Translations under genes and position numbers: made by a program
Origin: a bacterium
GTDB lineage: Bacteria > Zhuqueibacterota > Zhuqueibacteria > Thermofontimicrobiales > Thermofontimicrobiaceae
DNA length: 14,996 bases
Direction of reading: 5' to 3'
Assembly: GCA_025453735.1 (NCBI GenBank)
Contig: JALOPY010000146.1
Span: 1-14,996 of the forward strand
Shown: one piece after another, positions 8,131-14,972 of the stretch
Layout of the letters: each line of letters starts with the position of its first letter
How positions within the stretch are numbered: position 1 is the stretch's first letter
The notes under the pieces: generated by a model
The model's input: the letters and a program-made list of their open reading frames with translations, nothing else
Told to the model about the DNA's origin: nothing
Databases searched by the model: none

Positions 8131-10938
8131 ATGAACCAAAAAATGATCAACCAACTTTGTCGCTCGAAGCACTTTATGATTGCTTTCCTACTATTCTTTC
8201 TGGCTACAAATTCAGCGATACGTGCTAATGACAAGACGACTTCAGCGCAACAGAGCGATACAACTGACCTTAATCTGAATACCCAATTTCTCCGCAATCA
8301 GCTTTGGGGGCAACTGCCCTTTCGCGGCGCGCCACAGGAATACTATGGCTTATTTCCCGGTGTGGTGCGGCAGGATTTCCGGGGCATCGAAAATCTGCAT
8401 GTTCGGGGCAGTCGGCCCGATGAAGTTGCTTATTCGTTTGAAGGAGCGGATATCCGAAGCGCTTACACTGGCAGGAATTTATTTCGGATCATTCCCGAAG
8501 CGCTGGATCGAATTGAGCTTCACACTAACCCATCCGCCAGCAGCAGTTATGCCTCAGCTTTATTCGAGCATCGGCTGCGTCGGGGAGGAGAAAATTTCAG
8601 TCTGAAGCTCAGGGGTGAGAGCGATCGGTTCACCCATAGCTTTGAACAGCGGCTGGGAACATTTTCCTACGGCTATTATAATCTGCTTCTGCTGTCTGAA
8701 GGGAAGCTGTTCAAAGATAATATTCGTTTTTTTGTTGCGGGAGAAGGAGAATCCTTTGCCGACCATTATCGAAAATTCTGGGATGGATTTAGCATCGGCG
8801 GTCCCGAATTTCCGCTGGTTAATAAAAATGATGGACGCAGTCTCTACCAGATTGCGGGTGCAGATCGAATCACCATCCGACCTGGCAATCTTCCCCATGC
8901 CAACGCCGATCAATTTACATTGAACGGCATCATTGAAGCGGATTACACTCCTTTTGTTTTTCGAATGATCGGTCTCTATAACGACGAGAAGCAACAGCAG
9001 AATGATACGCCCATCTATCATGTTTTCAATCCGCGCCGAATTCCAGTTCTGGAACAGTATGCTGGTCTGCTCTCGCTGCAAATGGATTATGCTGGCGCGA
9101 AGAATCTGAACGCTCACTTTCAGCTCGATTGGCTTGGTTCGGGCCATAAAAATTATGATCCTTTATTTGGCGATAACTTCTGGCTGTATCGGGACAGCCT
9201 TGCCATCATTGCCAAAGGGCTGCCCTGGGAGACCCAATCGAGCCTGACACAATTTTACGATAGCTATATCATTGGCCCTGAAGATTTGAATTTTTATTGG
9301 TTTTACTTCTCTTCGCCGGGCGATATTATTGCTGCCTATTCCAAATCCATCGAGAACTATTGGGCAATTTCTGGCTCAGTCCAAAAAAAAATTGGTCAGC
9401 ATCATTTAAATTTCGGCGCGGCTTTTCAGCGCCGTACCCTGAGGCAGTTTACCATCGGGAATTCACTTCAATACATGAATGAATATCGCAAGCTGGAAAA
9501 AGTGAATGGCAGCTATGATCCGGATCAGCTATTGCAGATGCGAAATTGGGGCGAGGTCGATGCCTTTGGCTTTGATATTTTTGGAAATAAAATTGATAAA
9601 ACGGATGAAGTAAACGACGGACCCCGGCATCCGATCAATTATTCTTTTTACCTCGAGGATCAATTTATCTCTGGAAATTTACAGATCGATCAGGGACTTC
9701 GCTACGACAGTTTTTCCAGCGATGAGCCGATATTTCCCAATCCAACCAATCCTGATGTTATAGATGTCTGGTATACATCAACAGGTTGTTTTGCACCGGC
9801 TGCCAATATTCTTCCCCAGGCAATGATCAAGTCCTCGTCCCATAACTATCTCCAGCCGCGCTTAGGCGCTTCATTTTTAATCAACGATCGACTTAGGCTG
9901 AATGTTGATTGGGGCAAATATGCTCAGCAGGTCCGATTTAGTGATGTCTATTCCAGTCGCGCCTTTCATTACAAACACTTCCTGGGTGGTTATTTCAATA
10001 ACGATCCGCACAGCACCGATGCCAAGCCAGTGACTTCAACACAAGCTCAGGCCGGAATATCTTATCAGGCTCTGTATCATTTAAATATTGGTGCAGTTGT
10101 CTTTCATAAGATAACCGAAGGGCATTTGCAATGTGACAGAATCGTTGCTGATCCTTCATCATATATAAGCAACTATTTTATACTCACGAATAACGGGGAA
10201 GCGATAGCGAAGGGACTCGAACTCTCATTGCAGTATAACAACAGGGGATTCGCTTCTTTTTTGAATTACACACTCTCGGATATACGCGGCTTTAATTCCT
10301 ATCCCATTTCCAATCTGGCAGAGGTCGAGCATGGCATTAATGATAGCAATCCACCAGAAACTCAAGCCCAGAAAAAGTCCACATTGGATTATAACCAGCG
10401 ACATCGCATCAATGCCTTATTAAGCTATGAGGTTAATGAAACAAAATCAAATTGGCTCGCCGGAACTGGTTTTTATTTATTATTTCGGTTTAATAGCGGG
10501 CACAATTTTACATTGTATGAAGGACCGTTCGGTCCTTATGGAGCTTACCTCGGCAGTTTGTTGCACGATGCAGATCCAAGATGGCGAACAGAAGCCGCGC
10601 ATATTATCACGCCCTGGAATTACCAGTTTGATTTCAAACTCGACCGACAGTTTTTATTTGGGGGAATTGGAGTGACTGCTTTTGTTTATATTCAGAATCT
10701 GTTAAATACGAAAAATGTTCTGCATGTTTATTGGCGAACCGGAGCCACCTCGGAAGATGGATCGTTTGACTTGTGTCCAGGCTCAAAAGAAATCTTTATT
10801 GAGAATCTGGGCGAAGAATTCTTTGTGCTTTACAATTTGATCAATCTTCAACACCGTCAGCATTATCAGATGCAACAGGGCGGCGATCTGTTCGGTCGTC
10901 CCCGGGAGATTCGGTTTGGATTTCAGATAGAATTGTAG
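8131..10938 (+). CDS. TonB-dependent outer-membrane receptor
   Basis: A 935-residue outer-membrane beta-barrel with a plug, which imports an unknown ligand using energy from TonB-ExbBD. The start is ATG 8131, with GGGAGGA at 8117-8123 and a promoter just upstream; the frame stays open to a TTG at 8047. Residues 1-32 are a signal peptide: basic start, hydrophobic core MIAFLLFFLATNSA, cleavage near AIRA-ND. The plug covers about 50-160, with NLHVRGSRPDEVAYSFEG (89-106) matching the usual VRGGRxNEVLYxVDG. The final plug strand, normally SGVINIVTKxG, is unusually divergent (ALFEHRLRRGG, 143-153). Barrel strands fill the rest, e.g. PRLGASFLINDRLRLNVDWG and AFVYIQNLLNTKNV, ending in RFGFQIEL. No carboxypeptidase-regulatory-like N-terminal domain is visible, and no SusD-like partner follows. 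The substrate cannot be inferred; a surface role other than TonB-driven import is possible. Confidence 0.88.
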   Translation: MNQKMINQLCRSKHFMIAFLLFFLATNSAIRANDKTTSAQQSDTTDLNLNTQFLRNQLWGQLPFRGAPQEYYGLFPGVVRQDFRGIENLHVRGSRPDEVAYSFEGADIRSAYTGRNLFRIIPEALDRIELHTNPSASSSYASALFEHRLRRGGENFSLKLRGESDRFTHSFEQRLGTFSYGYYNLLLLSEGKLFKDNIRFFVAGEGESFADHYRKFWDGFSIGGPEFPLVNKNDGRSLYQIAGADRITIRPGNLPHANADQFTLNGIIEADYTPFVFRMIGLYNDEKQQQNDTPIYHVFNPRRIPVLEQYAGLLSLQMDYAGAKNLNAHFQLDWLGSGHKNYDPLFGDNFWLYRDSLAIIAKGLPWETQSSLTQFYDSYIIGPEDLNFYWFYFSSPGDIIAAYSKSIENYWAISGSVQKKIGQHHLNFGAAFQRRTLRQFTIGNSLQYMNEYRKLEKVNGSYDPDQLLQMRNWGEVDAFGFDIFGNKIDKTDEVNDGPRHPINYSFYLEDQFISGNLQIDQGLRYDSFSSDEPIFPNPTNPDVIDVWYTSTGCFAPAANILPQAMIKSSSHNYLQPRLGASFLINDRLRLNVDWGKYAQQVRFSDVYSSRAFHYKHFLGGYFNNDPHSTDAKPVTSTQAQAGISYQALYHLNIGAVVFHKITEGHLQCDRIVADPSSYISNYFILTNNGEAIAKGLELSLQYNNRGFASFLNYTLSDIRGFNSYPISNLAEVEHGINDSNPPETQAQKKSTLDYNQRHRINALLSYEVNETKSNWLAGTGFYLLFRFNSGHNFTLYEGPFGPYGAYLGSLLHDADPRWRTEAAHIITPWNYQFDFKLDRQFLFGGIGVTAFVYIQNLLNTKNVLHVYWRTGATSEDGSFDLCPGSKEIFIENLGEEFFVLYNLINLQHRQHYQMQQGGDLFGRPREIRFGFQIEL

Positions 10939-10958
10939 GACAGGGTGGTACGCTGTCC
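10938..10958. repeat. Short inverted repeat overlapping the receptor stop
   Basis: GGACAG (10938-10943) and CTGTCC (10953-10958) are exact reverse complements around a 9-nt loop, starting on the last base of the receptor's TAG stop. There is no T-tract. It may be a weak terminator or the scar of the deletion that removed most of the next gene. Confidence 0.4.
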
Positions 10959-10966
10959 AATAATAA

Positions 10967-11152
10967 ATCATCTTTGCCCTGGCTGGTGTGCTGGTCAAAA
11001 CGATTGTCAAAGACGATCAAAGCCAATTTGTTCGCTGGTATTTGAATAATGAAAAAGGACGCCTGGTTGGGAATGGCATTTACATTGTATATATCGAGCT
11101 GCCAGAATTGGGCGTGAATAAAATTTTGAAACTGGTTGTCGTTTACAAATAA
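10967..11152 (+). pseudogene. C-terminal remnant of a FlgD-Ig-like / sorting-domain-tailed protein
   Basis: Reading is open for 61 codons from just after an in-frame TAA (10964-10966) to a TAA at 11150-11152. It has no ATG; the only plausible in-frame non-ATG start near the beginning is GTG 10988. The translation IIFALAGVLVKTIVKDD, then VRWYLNNEKGRLVGNGIY, ending VNKILKLVVVYK, follows the pattern IFxLAGELVKTI ... W.L.N..G..VxxGIYIV ... K.LKLVVVx. That pattern is seen at the ends of secreted proteins with FlgD-Ig-like or type-9-secretion-style C-terminal domains. The similarity starts immediately after the in-frame stop, so nearly all of the parent gene is gone, probably by deletion against the receptor gene 28 nt upstream. 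Its stop overlaps the MFS start by one base (TAATG). It might still be translated as a short coupling leader for the MFS gene. Family assignment is from pattern recognition only. Confidence 0.6.
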
Positions 11153-12388
11153 TGAATCGAAACGAAAACCGAAAAACGATTCGCACTTTTGCTATCGCCT
11201 CTTTTCTGAATGATCTCGGCTCCGATATCATCTATCCCATCTGGCCGCTGTTTGTCACTTCGGTGCTCCATGCCAATATGGCGGTCCTCGGCTTTATCGA
11301 TGGTTTAGGCGATGCCATTGTCTCGATCTCTCAGGCCGCGTCAGGCTACTTCTCTGATAAAATCCGAAAACGAAAAATATTTATCTGGTCCGGTTACTGC
11401 TTCGGATCGATTTCACGGATCGGCTATGCGTTATCAACAGTCTGGCAGCATTTGATTCCATTTCGGATTCTGGATCGAGCAGGAAAAATTCGCAGCGCTC
11501 CGAGAGATGCCATCATTGCGGATATTTCCACCAAAGAAAATCGAGGAAGAAATTTCGGCTTGCTGCGAACCATGGATAACCTGGGCGCGGTCGCTGGAAT
11601 TTTGATCTGTATTTTTTTCGTTGAATTGTTGGGCTATCGAACGCTATTCATGCTGGCGGCGATCCCATCAGCGATCGGCGCCGCGCTGATTTTTTTCATT
11701 ATCAAAGAAAGAAAAGCAGAGCAGCTAAAAATTTTTAAAGGTCTTTCATTCAAAGATCTGGATAAGAATTTTCTGCTGTTCCTGGTTCATTATCAAAGAA
11801 AGAAAAGCAGAGCAGCTAAAAATTTTTAAAGGTCTTTCATTCAAAGATCTGGATAAGAATTTTCTGCTGTTCCTGGTGCTCAGTGCAATTTTTGCTCTTG
11901 GAACATTTAGCTATTCGTTTCTTCTGATCTATGCAAAACAGTTTGGATTTGCTGTCACTTTTGTGCCGGTACTTTATCTCATTTTTACGGCTGCTGCTTC
12001 GATTTTTTCACTTCCCTTCGGAAGGCTTTCGGATAAGATTGGCAGAAAGAAAGTGCTGATGCTCGCTTTTGTGTTATGGGGACTGGTCTGCTTAAGTTTT
12101 ATTTTATGGCACAGCTATTTTTCAATTATTCTGGCATTCATCCTTTATGGCGCACACAAAGCTGCATTCGATACAGTTCAGAAAACATTCGTCGCTGAGC
12201 TGGCTCCGCCGCAATACAAAGCCAGCACCCTGGGGGGATTTCAAATGGTCGTCGGGCTATGCGCGCTGCCCGCTTCTGTAATTGCAGGAATGCTTTGGGA
12301 AAAAGTAAGTCTGTCTATGCCATTTTATTTTTCACTGGCGGTGACTATTATTTCAAGTTCGATGTTGCTGGTTGTCAGGGAAAAATAA
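11152..12388 (+). pseudogene. Major facilitator superfamily transporter, frameshifted by a 91-bp tandem duplication
   Basis: Inner-membrane MFS permease, substrate unknown. The N-terminal half (11152-11829) has about six membrane segments, with motif A in the loop after TM2 as GYFSDKIRKRK (65-75) and DRAGKIRSAPRD (108-119), a variant of the DRxGKGIRxAPRD signature of one bacterial MFS group. The C-terminal half continues one frame over, in VLSAIFALGTFSYSFLLIYA, with the repeated motif A GRLSDKIGRKK, and stops at 12388. The halves are separated by a perfect 91-bp tandem duplication. Removing one copy joins FLLFLV directly to LSAIFALG and gives one 381-residue protein of normal MFS length. As it stands the first frame terminates at 11829, inside the second repeat copy. 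ATG 11152 overlaps the stop of the upstream remnant (TAATG) and has no evident Shine-Dalgarno, suggesting coupled translation. Gene identity is secure; function now is probably lost unless the duplication is an assembly error or reverts. Confidence 0.85.
11695..11877 (+). repeat. Perfect 91-bp tandem duplication inside the MFS gene
   Basis: Bases 11695-11786 are identical to 11786-11877, period 91, with no mismatch that I could find. The copies end at 11694/11785 (t versus g) and 11787/11878 (t versus g). The complete identity indicates a recent event. Since 91 is 3x30+1, it shifts the downstream frame by one. Confidence 0.95.
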
Positions 12389-12488
12389 TTTCAAATCAAA
12401 ATAAGCGGATGCCTCAAGCAAAGACGCGAAGCCGCAAAGAATAAAATCTGTGAGGATCAGCGTCATCCGCGTTCTATTATTTTCTGTT
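12389..12488. other. Convergent intergenic gap with repeat-like sequence
   Basis: This 100-nt gap lies between the plus-strand MFS gene and minus-strand trmO. It contains gcggatg near 12403 and catccgc near 12464, a widely spaced inverted pair, and between them short reiterated phrases (aaagacgcgaag, ccgcaaagaa). They resemble dispersed intergenic repeats of the type 'CTTTGCGTCTTTGCG' and 'CGCGGATGACGC' that I recall from many bacterial genomes. No convincing intrinsic terminator for either strand is visible apart from T-rich sequence near 12477-12500. Confidence 0.4.
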
Positions 12489-13001
12489 TTATTTTAAAAT
12501 TGTCCGCTCCGGAATTGCTCCATTTTTAAAATGTTTCTCCATCCAGCCAGACACGACATTTTCCCGATTATCAAAATATTTGGAATACGGCTTAATATCC
12601 AGCAGTGGCGTTCCGTCGAGCATATCTACTTCTGTAAAATAAATTCGGTTGGTTTCGATGCGTTTTATTTTTATAATGGATAGCCCCAAATGATTGGGAC
12701 GATGCGGACTGCGGATGGCAAAAATACCATGAGCGACATCTTCCAAAAATGGCTTCCCTTCCAGATGTTCTTCTACAGATCGATGGAAGTAATAAATCAA
12801 AATGGCATGACTGAATCCATCAAGGTCCTTTAACCCAGGCTGATATTTTTCTTCCAGTTCAATCCAGCCTTCCGCTTCGGATTTGAATATTCCCTGGATT
12901 GGAATATCCTTTGCATCCTGATACGGCGTATGAATGACGCCGATAGGTTTGATGTTGATTTTTTTGGGCAGGCCGTTGGCAATAATATTTTTTAAGATCA
13001 T
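12489..13001 (-). CDS. trmO: tRNA (N6-threonylcarbamoyladenosine37-N6)-methyltransferase, TsaA/YaeB family
   Basis: SAM-dependent enzyme that methylates t6A37 to m6t6A37 in certain threonine tRNAs, acting in the cytosol. The 170-residue product is the short form made essentially of the UPF0066 beta-barrel; E. coli TrmO has an added C-terminal domain and about 235 residues. Visible motifs are the N-terminal strand IKPIGVIHTPY (17-27), QGIFKSEAEGWIELEE, LDGFSHAILIYYFHRS (60-75), the signature RSPHRPNHLGLS (97-108, usually RSPxRPNPIGLS) and DGTPLLDIKPYSKYFD (129-144). ATG 13001 has a purine-rich GAAG about 6 nt upstream. It lies downstream of lgt on the same strand, 103 nt away, with a structured hairpin in between. 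Short UPF0066 proteins are sometimes annotated only by domain; the tRNA role is known from E. coli and inferred here. Confidence 0.88.
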   Translation of the reverse strand: MILKNIIANGLPKKINIKPIGVIHTPYQDAKDIPIQGIFKSEAEGWIELEEKYQPGLKDLDGFSHAILIYYFHRSVEEHLEGKPFLEDVAHGIFAIRSPHRPNHLGLSIIKIKRIETNRIYFTEVDMLDGTPLLDIKPYSKYFDNRENVVSGWMEKHFKNGAIPERTILK

Positions 13002-13022
13002 TTTTTCTTCAGAAAAATTAAA

Positions 13023-13099
13023 GTCAAGATAATTAAGGTCAAGATAATTGAAGCTAAAGCGATTAGCTTTTTAATCATCTTGACTCAAATCATCTTGAC
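13023..13099. repeat. Double-armed long hairpin between lgt and trmO
   Basis: Left side: gtcaagataatt at 13023-13034 and again at 13038-13049. Core stem: aagctaa (13051-13057) with ttagctt (13063-13069) around a 5-nt loop. Right side: aatcatcttgac at 13073-13084 and again at 13088-13099. The two right copies are reverse complements of the two left copies except for one base each. That difference is A.C on the plus strand but U.G on the minus strand, so the structure pairs fully in RNA transcribed in the direction of lgt-trmO. A further partial copy, aatcatc, at 13103-13109 overlaps the lgt stop. Confidence 0.85.
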
Positions 13100-13104
13100 G
13101 TAAA

Positions 13105-13905
13105 TCATCGGCGCTGACGCCAACCTCGAATTAGAAAATAACCGCTAATCAGAAATAATCCTAACAGCAACAGATGGTTAGCGTTGAAGGTGATCGGTCC
13201 CAGTGTCGCCAGCACCTGCGGTGTTTCATAATAACGAAATTGATCGACGACAAATCGATCGATGCAATAATAGCAGAAAACCAGCCAGAACGTGAATCCT
13301 GAAAAATTTGGCTTTCGATCGAGCCAGAGAACCAGCGCAAATCCGATGAAACCCAGCGCGGATGCGAATAACTGTGCGGGCCAGAGATGGGTGTGAGGAA
13401 AAACTGACCCTGCCACACCCTCAGGTGGAAACACAATACCAAGAAAATTTTTGGTGGGACGTCCGAAACAGCAGCCATTTAAAAAACAGCCACCCAGCCT
13501 TACAATTCCTTCTCCGAGCAAAAAAACCGGCGCCATGGTATCGCCCAGGTTTAAGAAATTTATTTTTTTTGTTTTCGCATAAACCAGAGCCGAAATAATT
13601 GCCAGCACCACGCCGCCGACCATAGACAAACCAGCGATGCCAATGGTGCCGTTCTGAAATGGATTAATGGTGTTCAACCATTGCCCTCTGAATTCATCGA
13701 TATGATAAACCACATACCAGAATCGGCTGCCGACAATGGCGGCAAGCATGATGATGACCGCCAGATCCAGGATCGTCTCTTTTTTAATCCCAAAACGATG
13801 CGCCCGCTTCATGGCGATCCAGATTCCCAACGCCACGCTAATAGCCAGGGCAAGGCCATAACTTCGTAATTCAAACGCACCAATTTTAAAGAGGACAGGA
13901 TACAT
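13105..13905 (-). CDS. lgt: Prolipoprotein diacylglyceryl transferase
   Basis: Inner-membrane enzyme that moves diacylglycerol from phosphatidylglycerol to the lipobox cysteine of prolipoproteins, the first step of lipoprotein maturation. I chose ATG 13905 (266 residues): an in-frame TTG at 13917 is open, but its own bases form the Shine-Dalgarno, since TTGGAGAAAGCGATG puts GGAG 6 nt before this ATG. Several membrane segments alternate with family blocks: RSYGLAL with Tyr16 (E. coli Tyr26), IVGSRFWYVVYH, GLSMVGGVV, the Lgt signature as VRLGGCFLNGCCFGRPT (135-151, Arg136 aligning with E. coli Arg143), WPAQLF, and IDRFVVDQFRYYE with Arg224 at the second essential-arginine region. The E. coli catalytic-site His103 aligns with Val96 here. 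The cysteine-rich GCFLNGCCFG form of the signature occurs in a recognisable Lgt subgroup. trmO follows on the same strand. Confidence 0.93.
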   Translation of the reverse strand: MYPVLFKIGAFELRSYGLALAISVALGIWIAMKRAHRFGIKKETILDLAVIIMLAAIVGSRFWYVVYHIDEFRGQWLNTINPFQNGTIGIAGLSMVGGVVLAIISALVYAKTKKINFLNLGDTMAPVFLLGEGIVRLGGCFLNGCCFGRPTKNFLGIVFPPEGVAGSVFPHTHLWPAQLFASALGFIGFALVLWLDRKPNFSGFTFWLVFCYYCIDRFVVDQFRYYETPQVLATLGPITFNANHLLLLGLFLISGYFLIRGWRQRR

Positions 13906-13932
13906 CGCTTTCTCCAATACATTTTACGGGTC

Positions 13933-13967
13933 TACTGATTCCATCGCCTGGAGCGATGGAATCAGTA
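13933..13967. repeat. Perfect 15-bp palindrome between the DUF89 gene and lgt
   Basis: Left arm 13933-13947 (tactgattccatcgc) and right arm 13953-13967 are exact reverse complements around the loop ctgga. On the minus strand, the direction of both flanking genes, no T-tract follows. Its design is that of the palindrome after lon (15-bp stem, very short loop), but the arm sequence differs. It may act as an attenuating or stabilising hairpin, or be a repetitive extragenic palindrome. Confidence 0.85.
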
Positions 13968-14013
13968 TTTCGACAAGAATATCTCTACAATTAATTTTAA
14001 TAAGTGAAACTAA

Positions 14014-14904
14014 TTAATGGCGTGCATGTTTCACCACAAAATCTCCTTTTTTTATTCCCAGATGATTTGCCACATGATCGCATTTTGTCATCAAAATAAA
14101 ATAGATGTTTTTATGAACACAACTTAAGCCTTCATAATTGCCCTGCCCTTTGGAAATAATCAGATCCGCTTGCTCAAAAAGACTCCTGAATTCCGCCGAA
14201 CTGGTCTCCAAAATCGTTCCTGGCGCATCATCGCCATTGGTAATGAGGTGGGCAATTTTATCGATTCCAACCATTTCCGCATCTTCAATCAACGCATCAT
14301 TGATGATTGGCGCGCCCCGGACGGAAAAATAGACATTCGGATGCTGAATCGTTTCTAAAAAAATCCGATCCATGACGATTTCTCCGGCATTGTCGCCAAG
14401 GTAAAGCAGCATTTTTGACTTCGAAAGAGAAGCTTGCAATGCTCTGGAATCATCAATCGCAATGACAATTGATTTTGCTTGCTCCAATGTTTTGTTGATG
14501 TCAAACGGCTGATTGGGTCCAAAGTCAATGACATTCCCAGCAATGGCGAATCGCAATGCCATCTGAAACGGATCGTCTGCTTCCGCCACTAATTTTTTCA
14601 GATCGGGATAATAATTGAGCAGCAACTGATTAAACTGCTTTTTAATTTCATAGTATGGATCAGGGTTATTCAAAACAGCTCGAATAATACGATGCATTTC
14701 CCTGCCTAATTTTGGCGGCGATTGGTCGTAATTAATTTTGCTGAGATAATCCAATAACGCCCGCATGGATTGTTCTTGCTGCTCTTTGGTGACTAAACCT
14801 TTCTTGAAAAGTGTAATTAAACTTCCGATGGCGCAGGGAATGCAATCATAGGTTGCTTTAATAGCTGCTTTGGATAAAGGTTTCAAAAATATTTTCCTCT
14901 TCAT
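14014..14904 (-). CDS. DUF89 / ARMT1-like metal-dependent damage-control phosphatase
   Basis: A 296-residue cytosolic protein of the DUF89 (PF01937) family, in the compact prokaryotic form. Characterised members are Mn/Co/Ni-dependent phosphatases thought to hydrolyse damaged or harmful sugar phosphates. Visible blocks are the N-terminal DCIPCAIGSL with a CxxC (Cys21, Cys24), FAIAGNVIDFG (119-129), the metal-site loop LGDNAGEIVMDR (169-180, Asp171 and Asn172), VRGAPIINDALIEDA (196-210) and ISKGQGNYEGL (250-260), then a C-terminal KCDHVANHLG. ATG 14904 lacks a clear Shine-Dalgarno. A TTG at 14886 has AGAGG about 9 nt upstream and would still keep the whole family domain, so the start is uncertain by six codons. 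lgt lies 108 nt downstream on the same strand beyond a palindrome. Substrate unknown. Confidence 0.88.
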   Translation of the reverse strand: MKRKIFLKPLSKAAIKATYDCIPCAIGSLITLFKKGLVTKEQQEQSMRALLDYLSKINYDQSPPKLGREMHRIIRAVLNNPDPYYEIKKQFNQLLLNYYPDLKKLVAEADDPFQMALRFAIAGNVIDFGPNQPFDINKTLEQAKSIVIAIDDSRALQASLSKSKMLLYLGDNAGEIVMDRIFLETIQHPNVYFSVRGAPIINDALIEDAEMVGIDKIAHLITNGDDAPGTILETSSAEFRSLFEQADLIISKGQGNYEGLSCVHKNIYFILMTKCDHVANHLGIKKGDFVVKHARH

Positions 14905-14938
14905 TAACTATACTTTGCACGGGCATAAATTAAACTTT

Positions 14939-14972
14939 CAGCTTCGGCAAAAAACGCCTCGCGATGACAATA
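14939..14972 (-). repeat. Degenerate copy of a GTCATTGCGAGG...GAAGC-type dispersed repeat
   Basis: Read on the minus strand the sequence is ttgtcatcgcgaggcg, a T-run, then tgccgaagctg. It contains a GGC-GCC mini-hairpin around the T-run. From memory, the phrase GTCATTGCGAGG followed by GAAGCAATCT is a repeat scattered between genes in many unrelated bacteria; this copy differs at a few bases. It lies just upstream of the DUF89 gene. A weak TATAGT at about 14905-14910 on the minus strand could be a -10 element, but it would leave almost no leader. Confidence 0.45.

Noticed and set aside
8560..9147. 195-codon open frame on the minus strand inside the receptor gene
   Set aside because: It lies wholly antisense to a well-supported receptor and its translation shows no recognisable family features.
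11786..11877. Transposon or insertion sequence behind the MFS duplication
   Set aside because: The duplicated bases are ordinary MFS coding sequence with no terminal inverted repeats or inserted DNA between copies.
13906..13917. lgt start at the TTG at 13917
   Set aside because: The bases between this TTG and the ATG at 13905 contain the GGAG that serves as Shine-Dalgarno for the ATG.
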